A stretch of DNA of 64,000 nucleotides from Mycoplasma sp. CAG:956. Its GTDB lineage: Bacteria; Bacillota_I; Bacilli_A; RF39; UBA660. The stretch is taken from positions 142,112 through 206,111 of the forward strand of contig HF993109.1 of the NCBI GenBank assembly GCA_000433475.1, written 5' to 3'. The position numbers and the translations under genes were made by a program. The notes beneath the pieces were generated by a model. It was not told the DNA's origin. It worked only from the letters and a program-made list of their open reading frames with translations, and ran no database searches. Of this stretch, positions 9,501 to 16,931 are shown one piece after another. Every line of letters starts with the position of its first letter. Positions within the stretch are counted from its first letter, which is position 1.

Positions 9501-11113
9501 ATTTTCCTAATAATGATTTGGCAACAAATTTAATATTAACTGCTAATTCTGAAAAATTTCCGATTACTAGACCTAACTTTTTTAAACAGTTATATCGCCA
9601 TAATGCTGATAATACTTATACTTTAACAATTAATCAGCAAAAATATCCTAAAACAAGCCTAGTTATTCATGAAATTCTAAGTAGTTTTAAAGAATTTCAT
9701 TTAATAAATGCTACCAATGCTCATCAATTATTTGGTAACTTTGATTTTCAATATAATCCTGACTTTTATAATTTTTTCATAACTAATTTAGATACAATAT
9801 TAAATGATACTGAAAATTCTAGGTATTTGGGTTCTATTCAAAAACAATTTAAAGATATTAAAACAATAAATTCTAATCGTCACCTAACTTGGCAGATGGC
9901 AGTTAACTATGTTTTAGAAAATAAGTTTACCAATGTTAATCTTGGTAACGAACAAATGGCTGCTGTTTCATCTATTGCAGGCTATACCCAAGAACAATTT
10001 GAAAAACTACAAGAAATTTATGAATATAGTAAAAGAAGAGTAAAAAGTAGTATTCCTCATATCGAAGAAAGAACTGATGATTACACTTATGAGACCTTAA
10101 GATTAGATGATCCATTAGGTCTTGCTATTGGTACCCTTACTGATTGCTGTCAGGAAATAGATGATGCTGCCGAAGTTTGTATGGAACACTCAATGACAAG
10201 TTCCGATGGTCGTATTTTTGTCATAAAAGATAAAGAAAATAATATTGTAGCTCAAAGTTGGGTATGGCGAAATCAAAATGTTTTATGTTTTGATAATATA
10301 GAAATTCCTCACAAAGCCTTTGAACGAGCTATCCAAAAAAAGATAAATTTAACCCAAGTAGTTTATGATATATATAAACAAGCTGCTAATATTTTATTAG
10401 AAAAAGATAAAGAAATGTATAAGTCTTTATTGGAAAAAGGAAAGATAACAAAAGAAGAATATGATGCCCTATGTTTATCAAAAGTAACTGTTGGATTAGG
10501 TTATAATGATATTGCCGAAGAATTAGAAAAACAAGCAACACTTGATAATGGTATTCTTACTCATCCTCTTGATTATGATGCTCCAGTAAAGTTAAATCGT
10601 AGTCTTTATACCAATGACTCTAAAACCCAATATATTATTGCTGGCAACCAAGATCGTCTAAATAGAAGCCCAATGGAAACTAAAGCTTTATATACCGATG
10701 ACTTTAAAATTTATGATGATACTAACTTCCAAGAAAAAGATTATTTACATTTAATGAAATTAGAACTATTAACTGAAAATGGTAGCGATGATTTGAACTA
10801 TGCATTAACTAAATCAAGAAAAGATGAAAGCTTCCTAACTATTTTAGCTCGTTGTTATAATTTAGATCCTAAAACAACCCAAGTAATTTATAATAGTAAT
10901 ATGTCTATAATCTATGATATAAAAGATGATACCTTAAGAATAGGTAAAATTCTTTATAATTCAAATAACTATGATGTAGCTTATTACCAAATAAAAATAG
11001 CTATAGAAAAAATAGCCCAAGATAAAAATATAGATTTATCATTATCAGATAAAAATACCCAAGATTTATATAACAAAATAAATCTTAATAATGATATAAA
11101 GAGTAGGAGTTAA
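6521..11113 (+). CDS. Very large uncharacterised protein with C-terminal TDCCQ / QSWVWR module
   Basis: The 1530-aa protein has no signal peptide or transmembrane segment. Most of it (about 1-1150) is helical repeat-like sequence with no motif I can name. Near residues 1195-1260 there is a compact domain with LDDPLGLAIG, TDCCQ (about 1207), GRIFVIKDKENNIVAQSWVWR and FDNIE. The layout (a Cys-containing turn, a strand that reads out a flexible I.aQSWvWR, then a buried acidic FDNIE) recalls the fold of PcfJ-type or acyltransferase-like modules, but I cannot assign an activity. The start is ATG 6521 with AGGAG. The next gene starts 2 nt after the stop, so the two are co-transcribed. It sits 25 nt after recX. 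Confidence 0.75.
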   Translation: MNNKLSIEEFRKYKEQLQKIIDDFKNNYEVMKNNPSYNEAQEEEKSIAAYFKIEQDLFSHDLSAIPYEEYQNLSIMATDQEELDLSNSHANIDFSLIEVFGHCNFKGCNLKNIEKVNDRISPKYLDTDIFLKNKDLFLSSSFPEWFQEKWYYGDLSIEDVTKLDKTLIEELISNPQILYHLSNSHDVYIIRNLGLKKALSIYNYSKEEYQVLNNLIFNLSSANFNKIDQSLTDPEAIIKNIYQISVDDILAVDNEYFKRRLKPESYHQKFVEANENIFKTKSNLPEDVKNRYYEHNLSVNDVLNNYEEFKNIPLLGFMKSITSSSKDIICNINLAYGSMAFQQVYPLYPKLIKHLNDADIFLSFNKNYDVKTGLRDAVTNCLECFKEKKVPDWANEMFTSIVPKYYDISNLKKYNPQICLYDPLQRKIVETNNVDNAIKFNDETHFFDYVDDRSPVNAFILYLKRSNIDFKEFATYQEFRAFMAEHLGKMREKNYFKDYDSYAFIPTYSKAFYQDFRHIFIDLNSNGTLQKAFYDNRLTPDYIRLYPKCFKDLEHEDLRYVISSDNKKFKEVFIPFYTSHFGNLALLDIFKKYAYNNYLVDSLDQIKLDEGMTKEQIDKKIRSITYSNILKYSQFYWKNLKSDPLFAKEYPELILSEDEIMTPSGIVQNDIIDKFYRGKLTFDDIFTCKPLALALQHKNINVAIRNNSTYYFGNGMNEAQIYLKQLGQEDFLKLCSTFGKFLDNSINRIKFSNDISYSELCKQLEELTVKKATYEGIPFNESNAPSFLVQQHPELFLDESAPWGLKMAFEDGIDFYSLAANYNETFPFLKDKAAVSFFIRKDKGHKGAIANYFNLFGNIDALKLAGKKPDIVTKMIHHDKVYNLRTWYLKTGGKFIPDPVVMENFPLDDVDKFLTAGFKWSNLMRLSEFTKNDETKEALLKIAYVFGTFDNDDRGYKKVYDLLTELPTKFKEDIGYIFDNLDNALDSNANFNVYFPNNDLATNLILTANSEKFPITRPNFFKQLYRHNADNTYTLTINQQKYPKTSLVIHEILSSFKEFHLINATNAHQLFGNFDFQYNPDFYNFFITNLDTILNDTENSRYLGSIQKQFKDIKTINSNRHLTWQMAVNYVLENKFTNVNLGNEQMAAVSSIAGYTQEQFEKLQEIYEYSKRRVKSSIPHIEERTDDYTYETLRLDDPLGLAIGTLTDCCQEIDDAAEVCMEHSMTSSDGRIFVIKDKENNIVAQSWVWRNQNVLCFDNIEIPHKAFERAIQKKINLTQVVYDIYKQAANILLEKDKEMYKSLLEKGKITKEEYDALCLSKVTVGLGYNDIAEELEKQATLDNGILTHPLDYDAPVKLNRSLYTNDSKTQYIIAGNQDRLNRSPMETKALYTDDFKIYDDTNFQEKDYLHLMKLELLTENGSDDLNYALTKSRKDESFLTILARCYNLDPKTTQVIYNSNMSIIYDIKDDTLRIGKILYNSNNYDVAYYQIKIAIEKIAQDKNIDLSLSDKNTQDLYNKINLNNDIKSRS

Positions 11114-11115
11114 CT

Positions 11116-12096
11116 ATGTTAGATAATAATTTAGATACTATAATTAATAAAACTTATATTATCGATAAAACCCCTTTAAATGAAGAAAAAATAAAAAAAG
11201 TAATAATAAGTCTAAAAGACAGTATTATTTCTAGTAAAGAAGAAATTACAGCGGCAAATGCTATAGATATAAAAAATCATAATGGCAATATAATTGACTT
11301 TTCTATTATTGAAAGAATATTTAAAAATATTAATAATGAAAAAATTTATTATGGTAATGTAACAACCCTAAAAAAAGATAATAATAAGTATTATGGCAAA
11401 CAATACTTTGATAAAGGCAATGTCTTAATTTTTAATACAGGCAATCCTTATATTATCTTAGAAATATTTTTAAAAAACTTTTTAGCAGGTAATACTTCTA
11501 TTATTGTTACTACTAATTATGCATATGGCTTAAATAAATTATTAGAAACCATTATTAAAACTGTGTTAGAAACAAATAATCTATCACCAGACTTTATTAA
11601 CTTACTTACAACTGATGCCCCCGAAGAATTATTAAAAAATAATTATGCCAATATTGATTTAGTAATAGCACTTGGTAATAAATCTTTCCAAAATAAGATT
11701 ACTAACTATTCTAAAGTACCTGTTTTACTTAGTGGCTATGAAACATTTGATTTATATATTGATGAAATGTTAGATAAAACTTTTCTAACAAAGATAATTA
11801 ATCTTCATTTACCAATGCACGTTTATATTAATAAAAATTTAAAAATTGATTTACGAGGTAGTATGTTAGTAGATGGAGTAGAGGAAGCTATTATGCAAAT
11901 TAATTATAATGGTAATGGTTATAGTAGTGCTATATTTACTAGTAATGATGATAATGCCGCTAATTTTATTAGTAAAGTTAAGTCCAAGATAGTTACGGTT
12001 AATACTAGTCCTACTATTGAAAGACTAATGGATATACAAGTTAAGGATTTAGTCTTAGAAAAGACCGTTATTTATCCTAATAAAAAGAAAAACTAG
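11116..12096 (+). CDS. Cysteine-free aldehyde dehydrogenase-fold protein (ProA-like), probably non-catalytic
   Basis: The 326-aa protein resembles gamma-glutamyl-phosphate reductase (ProA) in order of elements. It has an N-terminal helical segment with an ITAANAIDIK motif (ProA: aN..D), a KNFLAGNTSII strand (ProA: lKsGNa.iLR), a SKVPVL strand, and a C-terminal EEAI.QIN..G..YSSAIFTSND.NAANFISKVKS.IVTVNTSP block (ProA: eAi.HI...gt.HsdaIvT...a..F...V....v..NaS). ProA is about 415 aa and uses an essential Cys. This protein contains no Cys at all and lacks the VCNA motif. It therefore looks like a non-catalytic descendant. It is coupled to the 1530-aa gene (2-nt gap). Confidence 0.65.
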   Translation: MLDNNLDTIINKTYIIDKTPLNEEKIKKVIISLKDSIISSKEEITAANAIDIKNHNGNIIDFSIIERIFKNINNEKIYYGNVTTLKKDNNKYYGKQYFDKGNVLIFNTGNPYIILEIFLKNFLAGNTSIIVTTNYAYGLNKLLETIIKTVLETNNLSPDFINLLTTDAPEELLKNNYANIDLVIALGNKSFQNKITNYSKVPVLLSGYETFDLYIDEMLDKTFLTKIINLHLPMHVYINKNLKIDLRGSMLVDGVEEAIMQINYNGNGYSSAIFTSNDDNAANFISKVKSKIVTVNTSPTIERLMDIQVKDLVLEKTVIYPNKKKN

Positions 12097-12115
12097 AATA
12101 TAAATTGTTTCAAAT

Positions 12116-12151
12116 AAAAAATATCAAGGTTTGTTTTCTTGATATTTTTTT
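12116..12151. terminator. Bidirectional terminator between convergent genes
   Basis: A stem of AAAATATCAAG and CTTGATATTTT around GTTTGTTTT has A-run and T-run flanks, so it can serve both the + strand gene and prsA on the minus strand. Confidence 0.8.
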
Positions 12152-12155
12152 AAAC

Positions 12156-13205
12156 TTAGTTACTAGATGAACTATTTTTTTTGTTTTCTTGAATTTTTAA
12201 TAATGAATTTTGAATATAATTTGTATAATTAGTATTTAAATCATCATCAATAATATTCATACCATATTCTTTACGAACAGCTTGCATTGATTTAATATAA
12301 GCTTCTTGGTTTTTACTTAAATAATCACTTACTAAAGCATCAATAATTTTATCTCTAACATCTTCTAATTTGGCTTTTTCTTTAGTTTCTGTACGATATA
12401 CTAAGTGATATCCTAATTCAGTCTCAACAATGTTAGATGAATATTCACCATCTTTTAATTTGTAAGCTTCAGTAACAAGATTATTATAGTTAGAACCTAA
12501 AGTATCAGTATTAATAAATCCTAAACTACCACCATCGTTTTTAGAAGAATCATCATTAGAATATTCTTTAGCAAGTTCACTAAAAGTATCTGCAATCTTA
12601 CTCTTATCAGCAGCTTTTAATTTATCAAGTGCTTCTTGAGCTTTTGCTTTAGCTTCATTTTTAGCCTTAGTTTTATCATCATCAGAAGCATCAGATGCAT
12701 AATTAACACTAATTAGAATATGAGAAACTTTAATATCAGGTTTAATTTCATCATTATAATATTTTTTGATATCTTTTTCACCAATATTATCTTTAGCATA
12801 ATCTTCAGCTGCTTTATTTTGTAAGTAGCTTAAATATACATAATCTTTATATTCATCAAGTGTTTGATATCCAGTATAAGTTTGGATAGCGCTAAGTAAT
12901 TTATCACCATAACTAGTTTCTAATTGACTCATAACTGAATCAGCATTCTTATGAGCTTCTTCAGTAGAATCAGCATATTTCTTTTCTAATATCATTTTAT
13001 CAATCATATTTAAGATGACTTCAGTTCCATATTTATCCTTCATTTGATTATAGAAATCGGTAACACTGATTTTAGCATCCTCATTAAATGTTACAACAGC
13101 TTGATCTCCGTTTTCTAAAGTTGGTATCGTCTTTGCACCACAACCACTAAGCAATGTCATACTGGCAAGACTAAGTGCTACTACTTTTTGTATTTTCTTA
13201 TTCAT
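12156..13205 (-). CDS. prsA: PrsA-like foldase lipoprotein (PpiC/parvulin peptidyl-prolyl isomerase)
   Basis: The 349-aa lipoprotein has a lipobox LSGC with Cys22 as the acylation site, so it is anchored on the outer face of the membrane. A helical chaperone region (about 35-150) is followed by a parvulin domain (about 155-265) with KVSHILISV, FSELAKEYSNDDSSKNDGGSLGF and ELGYHLVYRT. A helical tail ending in a Ser/Asn run follows. PrsA proteins help exported proteins fold after Sec translocation. With several large secreted proteins in this window, such a foldase would have local clients (inference). The start is ATG with GGAGAG upstream on the minus strand. Confidence 0.93.
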   Translation of the reverse strand: MNKKIQKVVALSLASMTLLSGCGAKTIPTLENGDQAVVTFNEDAKISVTDFYNQMKDKYGTEVILNMIDKMILEKKYADSTEEAHKNADSVMSQLETSYGDKLLSAIQTYTGYQTLDEYKDYVYLSYLQNKAAEDYAKDNIGEKDIKKYYNDEIKPDIKVSHILISVNYASDASDDDKTKAKNEAKAKAQEALDKLKAADKSKIADTFSELAKEYSNDDSSKNDGGSLGFINTDTLGSNYNNLVTEAYKLKDGEYSSNIVETELGYHLVYRTETKEKAKLEDVRDKIIDALVSDYLSKNQEAYIKSMQAVRKEYGMNIIDDDLNTNYTNYIQNSLLKIQENKKNSSSSN

Positions 13206-13333
13206 TTTAATCTCTCCTCTAATGCATTATAGCATATTTGCAAGGAGTGTTACTATAAATTTTGATGATTTTGCTTAATTTTTTGGCATACTTCTGGGCT
13301 TTTTATGATATCTTTACAAATTGAAAACAAGTA

Positions 13334-13650
13334 CTAACTAATTTTTGCTTTATTAGTTTGTTCTTTTTGAATCTTAATTACCTCATCAACAGACTATTAA
13401 CAAACTTAGAAATTTGTTCTGGCATTAATCCTAAACCAATAGAATTTTTAATAGTTTCATTTTTTAGAAGTAAGTAACATTAAGGCTCTTTTTTGTCAAT
13501 CATCATAATTTCGTTATGAAAATTATCTTCTAATTTATCAAGGGCAATTAAAATAGTTGTCACTGCAAATGGGTATTTAACTTACAAATCTTCTTCTTTT
13601 ATAACAAAACGATTAACTATCTTACGATTAAATGGCAGACTGGAACATAA
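13334..13650 (-). pseudogene. Decayed gene, family not recognised
   Basis: On the minus strand a continuous protein-like sequence can be read only across two in-frame stops and one frameshift. It reads NRKIVNRFVIKEEDL, stop, VKYPFAVTTILIALDKLED, MMIDKKEP, stop, CYLLLKNETIKNSIGLGLMP, NSLL, then with a shift DEVIKIQKEQTNKAKIS. Its codon pattern is like its neighbours. It fills most of the gap upstream of prsA, and otherwise 13206-13738 holds only the prsA upstream region. No function is assigned. Confidence 0.5.
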
Positions 13651-13738
13651 TCGATATCAATTACTTAATTAAAATATCATACACAAAAAAATTTCCTTAC
13701 CATAATATATAATGAGACTTATAAAAGGAGGGAAATTT

Positions 13739-13831
13739 ATGAATAACGGATGCGGATGCAACGGCATGGGTCCTGCTATTATCTTAGTTTTATTTATATT
13801 ATTAATTATCATAGTTGGAGCTTTTATTTAA
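13739..13831 (+). CDS. 30-aa YjcZ-like membrane microprotein
   Basis: This small gene encodes MNNGCGCNGMGPAIILVLF and a further hydrophobic run ending IIIVGAFI. A strong AGGAGGG site lies eight bases upstream. A Gly/Cys-rich head joined to a single hydrophobic helix is the pattern of the YjcZ/YtzL sporulation-associated small proteins of Bacilli (head GGGYGGGFALIVVLFILL-like). The family role is unknown beyond membrane location. It is followed after 9 nt by a second microprotein of similar layout. Confidence 0.7.
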   Translation: MNNGCGCNGMGPAIILVLFILLIIIVGAFI

Positions 13832-13840
13832 GGTGATATT

Positions 13841-13957
13841 ATGGAAAAGTGTGTAAAAAAGGATACTTGTCCTAATAAAACCAATCAAAACTACTTATTT
13901 ATAATAGTTCTTTATATTTTACTTGCTATTATATTATCTAGTTTCATCTTTTATTAA
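13841..13957 (+). CDS. 38-aa membrane microprotein
   Basis: The gene encodes MEKCVKKDTCPNKTNQNYLF followed by one hydrophobic helix ending SSFIFY. GGTGAT lies just upstream. The head is polar with two Cys, and the helix spans about residues 19-38. It sits 9 nt after the YjcZ-like gene and a terminator overlaps its stop, so the pair is a small operon. Family not recognised. Confidence 0.6.
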   Translation: MEKCVKKDTCPNKTNQNYLFIIVLYILLAIILSSFIFY

Positions 13958-13977
13958 AAGGGGAAAACCCTTTTTTT
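13955..13977 (+). terminator. Terminator of the microprotein pair
   Basis: AAAAGGG and CCCTTTT form a stem with a short A-rich loop, followed by further T residues. It begins within the stop codon of the 38-aa gene. Confidence 0.8.
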
Positions 13978-14036
13978 CTAATGCTTTTTTTTAATATTTA
14001 TATTATAATGGAATTGTTAGGAAAGTAGGATGTATT

Positions 14037-16325
14037 ATGGCAAAAAAGAAAAAACGTAAAAATAGTGATGATAAGGCTAAAGGCTATAGTGTTGAGTTAA
14101 CTGGTCTTATTATTGTTTTAATAGGTATTATTGGTTTTGGCTTCGGCATCGTTGGTGCTATGATAAAAAAATTTGCTATCTTTTTAGTTGGTGAATTTTG
14201 GTTTGCCTTACTTATTCTTTTAGTGATTATTGGTATTATGATGTTATTTAGACGTAATTTACCTAACTTTAAATCAGCTAAATGGACCGGTATATTTATA
14301 TTACTAGCAGTTATTTTAATTTTAGCTCATGCTACCTTCATAAAAAATAATTATACATTTACCAGTGTACTTAATGCGACAAAAGATAACTATATGGAAC
14401 GCATTGCAACAATTAATGGTACGGGTCCTATTTTATCAAGTGGTCAAAGTTCTATTAGTGTTGGTGGTGGCATAATTGGGGCTTTACTTGCTGGTGGTTT
14501 AGTCCAATTATTTGGCTACATTGGTACTATGATAACTATTTCTATTTGTGCTATTTTTGGTATTGTCTTATTCTTTGATATTAATTTAGCTGAAGTATTC
14601 ACAAATATTAAAGACTATATTGTTAATACTTTCTTTGAAAGCGATGACGATGAAGAAGATGATGATGAGGAAGAATCAGATAAACACGTCGAAGAAATAC
14701 CTATTACTAAAGCTACTCCGCAAGTGCCAGATGCAGATAACAAAGTAATTATTACTAGTGTTGATGAATTAAAACAACGTACAGGATTTGAACAACCAAG
14801 AGAAATTCCAGTTACAACAGGTGAGACTATAAGCAGCAGTGAACAACAAGAAGACAAATTAGTATTTGTTAATGACAATTATCGTTTGCCTGATATTAAT
14901 AAGATTTTAGATCCTATTAAGAAAGACAATAAAACTAATTCCACAGAATTTATTCGCAGTAATAAAAATATCTTAGAAAGAGTCCTAAAAGAATTTGGCA
15001 TTGAAGGTAAAGTAGTAGAGATTCATATGGGACCAGCTGTTACGCAGTATGAAGTCCATATTCCTGCTGGTACTAAACTAAGTCGTATTGTTTCTTTAGA
15101 TAAAGAAATTGCCCTCGGTATGGCGGCTAAATCAGTTAAAATAGAAGCCCCAATCCCAGGTAAAAATACAGTTGGTATTGAAATCCCTAACCCAGTTATT
15201 TCTTCTGTTCAAATTAAAGAAGTTATGGCAAACATTCCTCCTAATCAGTTAAAAGCTAAGATTTTAGTATCTTTAGGTAAAGATATCATGGGTCGTGTCC
15301 AAACTGCTGATATTTCAAAAATGCCTCACCTTTTAGTAGCGGGTTCTACTGGTTCTGGTAAATCTGTTTGTATTAACTCATTCATCGCTAGTATTTTAAT
15401 GCGTTATCGTCCTGATGAAGTAAAATTAATGATGGTTGATCCTAAGAAAGTTGAACTTTCTAATTACAATGGGGTTCCTCATCTATTATGTCCAGTTGTA
15501 ACTGATCCTAAGAAAGCCTCTCTTGCTCTACAAAGAATAGTAGAAGAGATGGAACATCGCTATGACTTATTTGAAGAAAATGGTGTTAAAAATATTTCTG
15601 GTTATAATGAAATGATAGATAAATATAATGAAGATAATCCTGATGATAAAAAGAAACACATGACTTATATCGTTGTTATAATAGATGAGTTAGCCGACCT
15701 TATGATGGTTGCCTCTAAAGAAGTAGAAGACTCCATTATGCGTATTACCCAGATGGCTCGTGCTGCTGGCATCCATTTAATTGTTGCTACTCAAAGACCA
15801 TCAACTGACGTTATTACTGGTGTTGTTAAAGCTAATATTCCATCTCGTATTTCTTTTGCCGTATCAAGTCAAATCGATTCTCGTACTATCTTAGATTGCT
15901 CAGGAGCTGAAAAACTATTAGGAAAAGGTGATATGTTATATTTACCAATGGGCGAAAATGCCCCAATCCGTATTCAAGGGTGTTTCATTTCTGATGATGA
16001 GATAAGACGTTTAATTGAATATGTTTGTTCACAACAACAAGCAAACTACGATACAAGAATAACCGCTCCTAAAGAAGAAGACCATAATCCGGTATCTGGA
16101 GAAAAAGAAGACTATGAAGATCCTTTATACAATGAAATAGTAGAATTTGCTATAAATACTGGTAAGATTTCTGCATCATTACTTCAAAGAAGATTTAGAC
16201 TAGGTTATAACCGTGCCGCAAGATGTATTGATTTACTTGAAGAACGTGGTATTATTGGACCTGCTAATGGTTCTAAACCAAGAGAGGTTTTAGTTAAATT
16301 AGAATCAAAAACACCAGAAGATTAG
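14037..16325 (+). CDS. ftsK: DNA translocase FtsK/SpoIIIE
   Basis: The 762-aa FtsK/SpoIIIE motor pumps chromosomal DNA through the division or sporulation septum. Four hydrophobic segments lie at about residues 20-195, followed by a strongly acidic linker (Asp/Glu run near 200-215). Then come the alpha/beta ATPase domains with Walker A GSTGSGKS at about 436-444, VIIDELADLMM as Walker B and QMARAAGIH. A C-terminal gamma winged-helix (EIVEFAINTGKISASLLQRRFRLGYNRAAR, written here in pieces) reads KOPS/SRS sites. Length and order are normal for SpoIIIE (about 780 aa). GTAGGATG precedes ATG 14037. Whether it acts in sporulation cannot be told from the window. Confidence 0.96.
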   Translation: MAKKKKRKNSDDKAKGYSVELTGLIIVLIGIIGFGFGIVGAMIKKFAIFLVGEFWFALLILLVIIGIMMLFRRNLPNFKSAKWTGIFILLAVILILAHATFIKNNYTFTSVLNATKDNYMERIATINGTGPILSSGQSSISVGGGIIGALLAGGLVQLFGYIGTMITISICAIFGIVLFFDINLAEVFTNIKDYIVNTFFESDDDEEDDDEEESDKHVEEIPITKATPQVPDADNKVIITSVDELKQRTGFEQPREIPVTTGETISSSEQQEDKLVFVNDNYRLPDINKILDPIKKDNKTNSTEFIRSNKNILERVLKEFGIEGKVVEIHMGPAVTQYEVHIPAGTKLSRIVSLDKEIALGMAAKSVKIEAPIPGKNTVGIEIPNPVISSVQIKEVMANIPPNQLKAKILVSLGKDIMGRVQTADISKMPHLLVAGSTGSGKSVCINSFIASILMRYRPDEVKLMMVDPKKVELSNYNGVPHLLCPVVTDPKKASLALQRIVEEMEHRYDLFEENGVKNISGYNEMIDKYNEDNPDDKKKHMTYIVVIIDELADLMMVASKEVEDSIMRITQMARAAGIHLIVATQRPSTDVITGVVKANIPSRISFAVSSQIDSRTILDCSGAEKLLGKGDMLYLPMGENAPIRIQGCFISDDEIRRLIEYVCSQQQANYDTRITAPKEEDHNPVSGEKEDYEDPLYNEIVEFAINTGKISASLLQRRFRLGYNRAARCIDLLEERGIIGPANGSKPREVLVKLESKTPED

Positions 16326-16344
16326 AATCTTAATTAATTGGAAA

Positions 16345-16752
16345 ATGCAACAACATGAAGTCATAACTAAATTTAAATTTACTTTTCTTAAATATTATGT
16401 TATTATCGTAGCGAAAAAATGGGAAAAATATGATATATCTAAAAACTTAATAAATACTATTCTTACTGAAAATTATGAAGAAGTATTAAAATATTATAGT
16501 TCAATTAACTTAGTTTTGGCTATTTCGGTTTTAGATGTTTATGAGGCTATAACCTTAATTAATGCTAGTAGTAATCTTTATAGTGCATCTATATTTACAA
16601 GTGATGATACTATCGCTAGAACTTTTATAAAAGATATTCATACTAAAAAAGTAATGGTAAATGCCAGTCCTTTATTAGAAAGTTTTCTTGATATAAAAGA
16701 AGAAGATTTAGTTGATATAAAAGAAATATATAGTGCTTATTCTAATAATTAA
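16345..16752 (+). pseudogene. C-terminal fragment related to the ALDH/ProA-like protein
   Basis: This 135-aa ORF starts 19 nt after ftsK. Its second half (residues about 60-130: VYEAITLINASSNLYSASIF, FTSDD, KVMVNASPLLESFLDIK, EDLV) matches the C-terminus of the cysteine-free ALDH-like protein at 11116-12096 element by element. The first 55 residues do not look like the family, and there is only a weak ribosome site (GGAAAATG). It is most simply a truncated paralogue, though a short expressed protein cannot be excluded. It contains no Cys. Confidence 0.55.
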
Positions 16753-16758
16753 TAAGAT

Positions 16759-16796
16759 AAACCCTGATTCGTATTTTTGCTGAATTGGGGTTTTTA
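16759..16796 (+). terminator. Rho-independent terminator after ftsK unit
   Basis: A 12-bp stem AAACCCTGATTC with GAATTGGGGTTT (two G-T pairs) and an 11-nt loop is followed by TT. Confidence 0.8.
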
Positions 16797-16931
16797 TAAT
16801 ACAATCTAAATATTAAGATTATCAATCTTTTTTTGAAATCACCTAAAATAATTATGAAAAATAACCCAAAAGCGGTTGCTAAAAACTGGAAAATATAATA
16901 AAATAATCTATACGGAAGAGTGGGGATTAGA

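Noticed and set aside
14615..14878. Minus-strand Ser-rich ORF in ftsK
   Set aside because: Antisense of the Asp/Glu linker; Ser run is an artefact.
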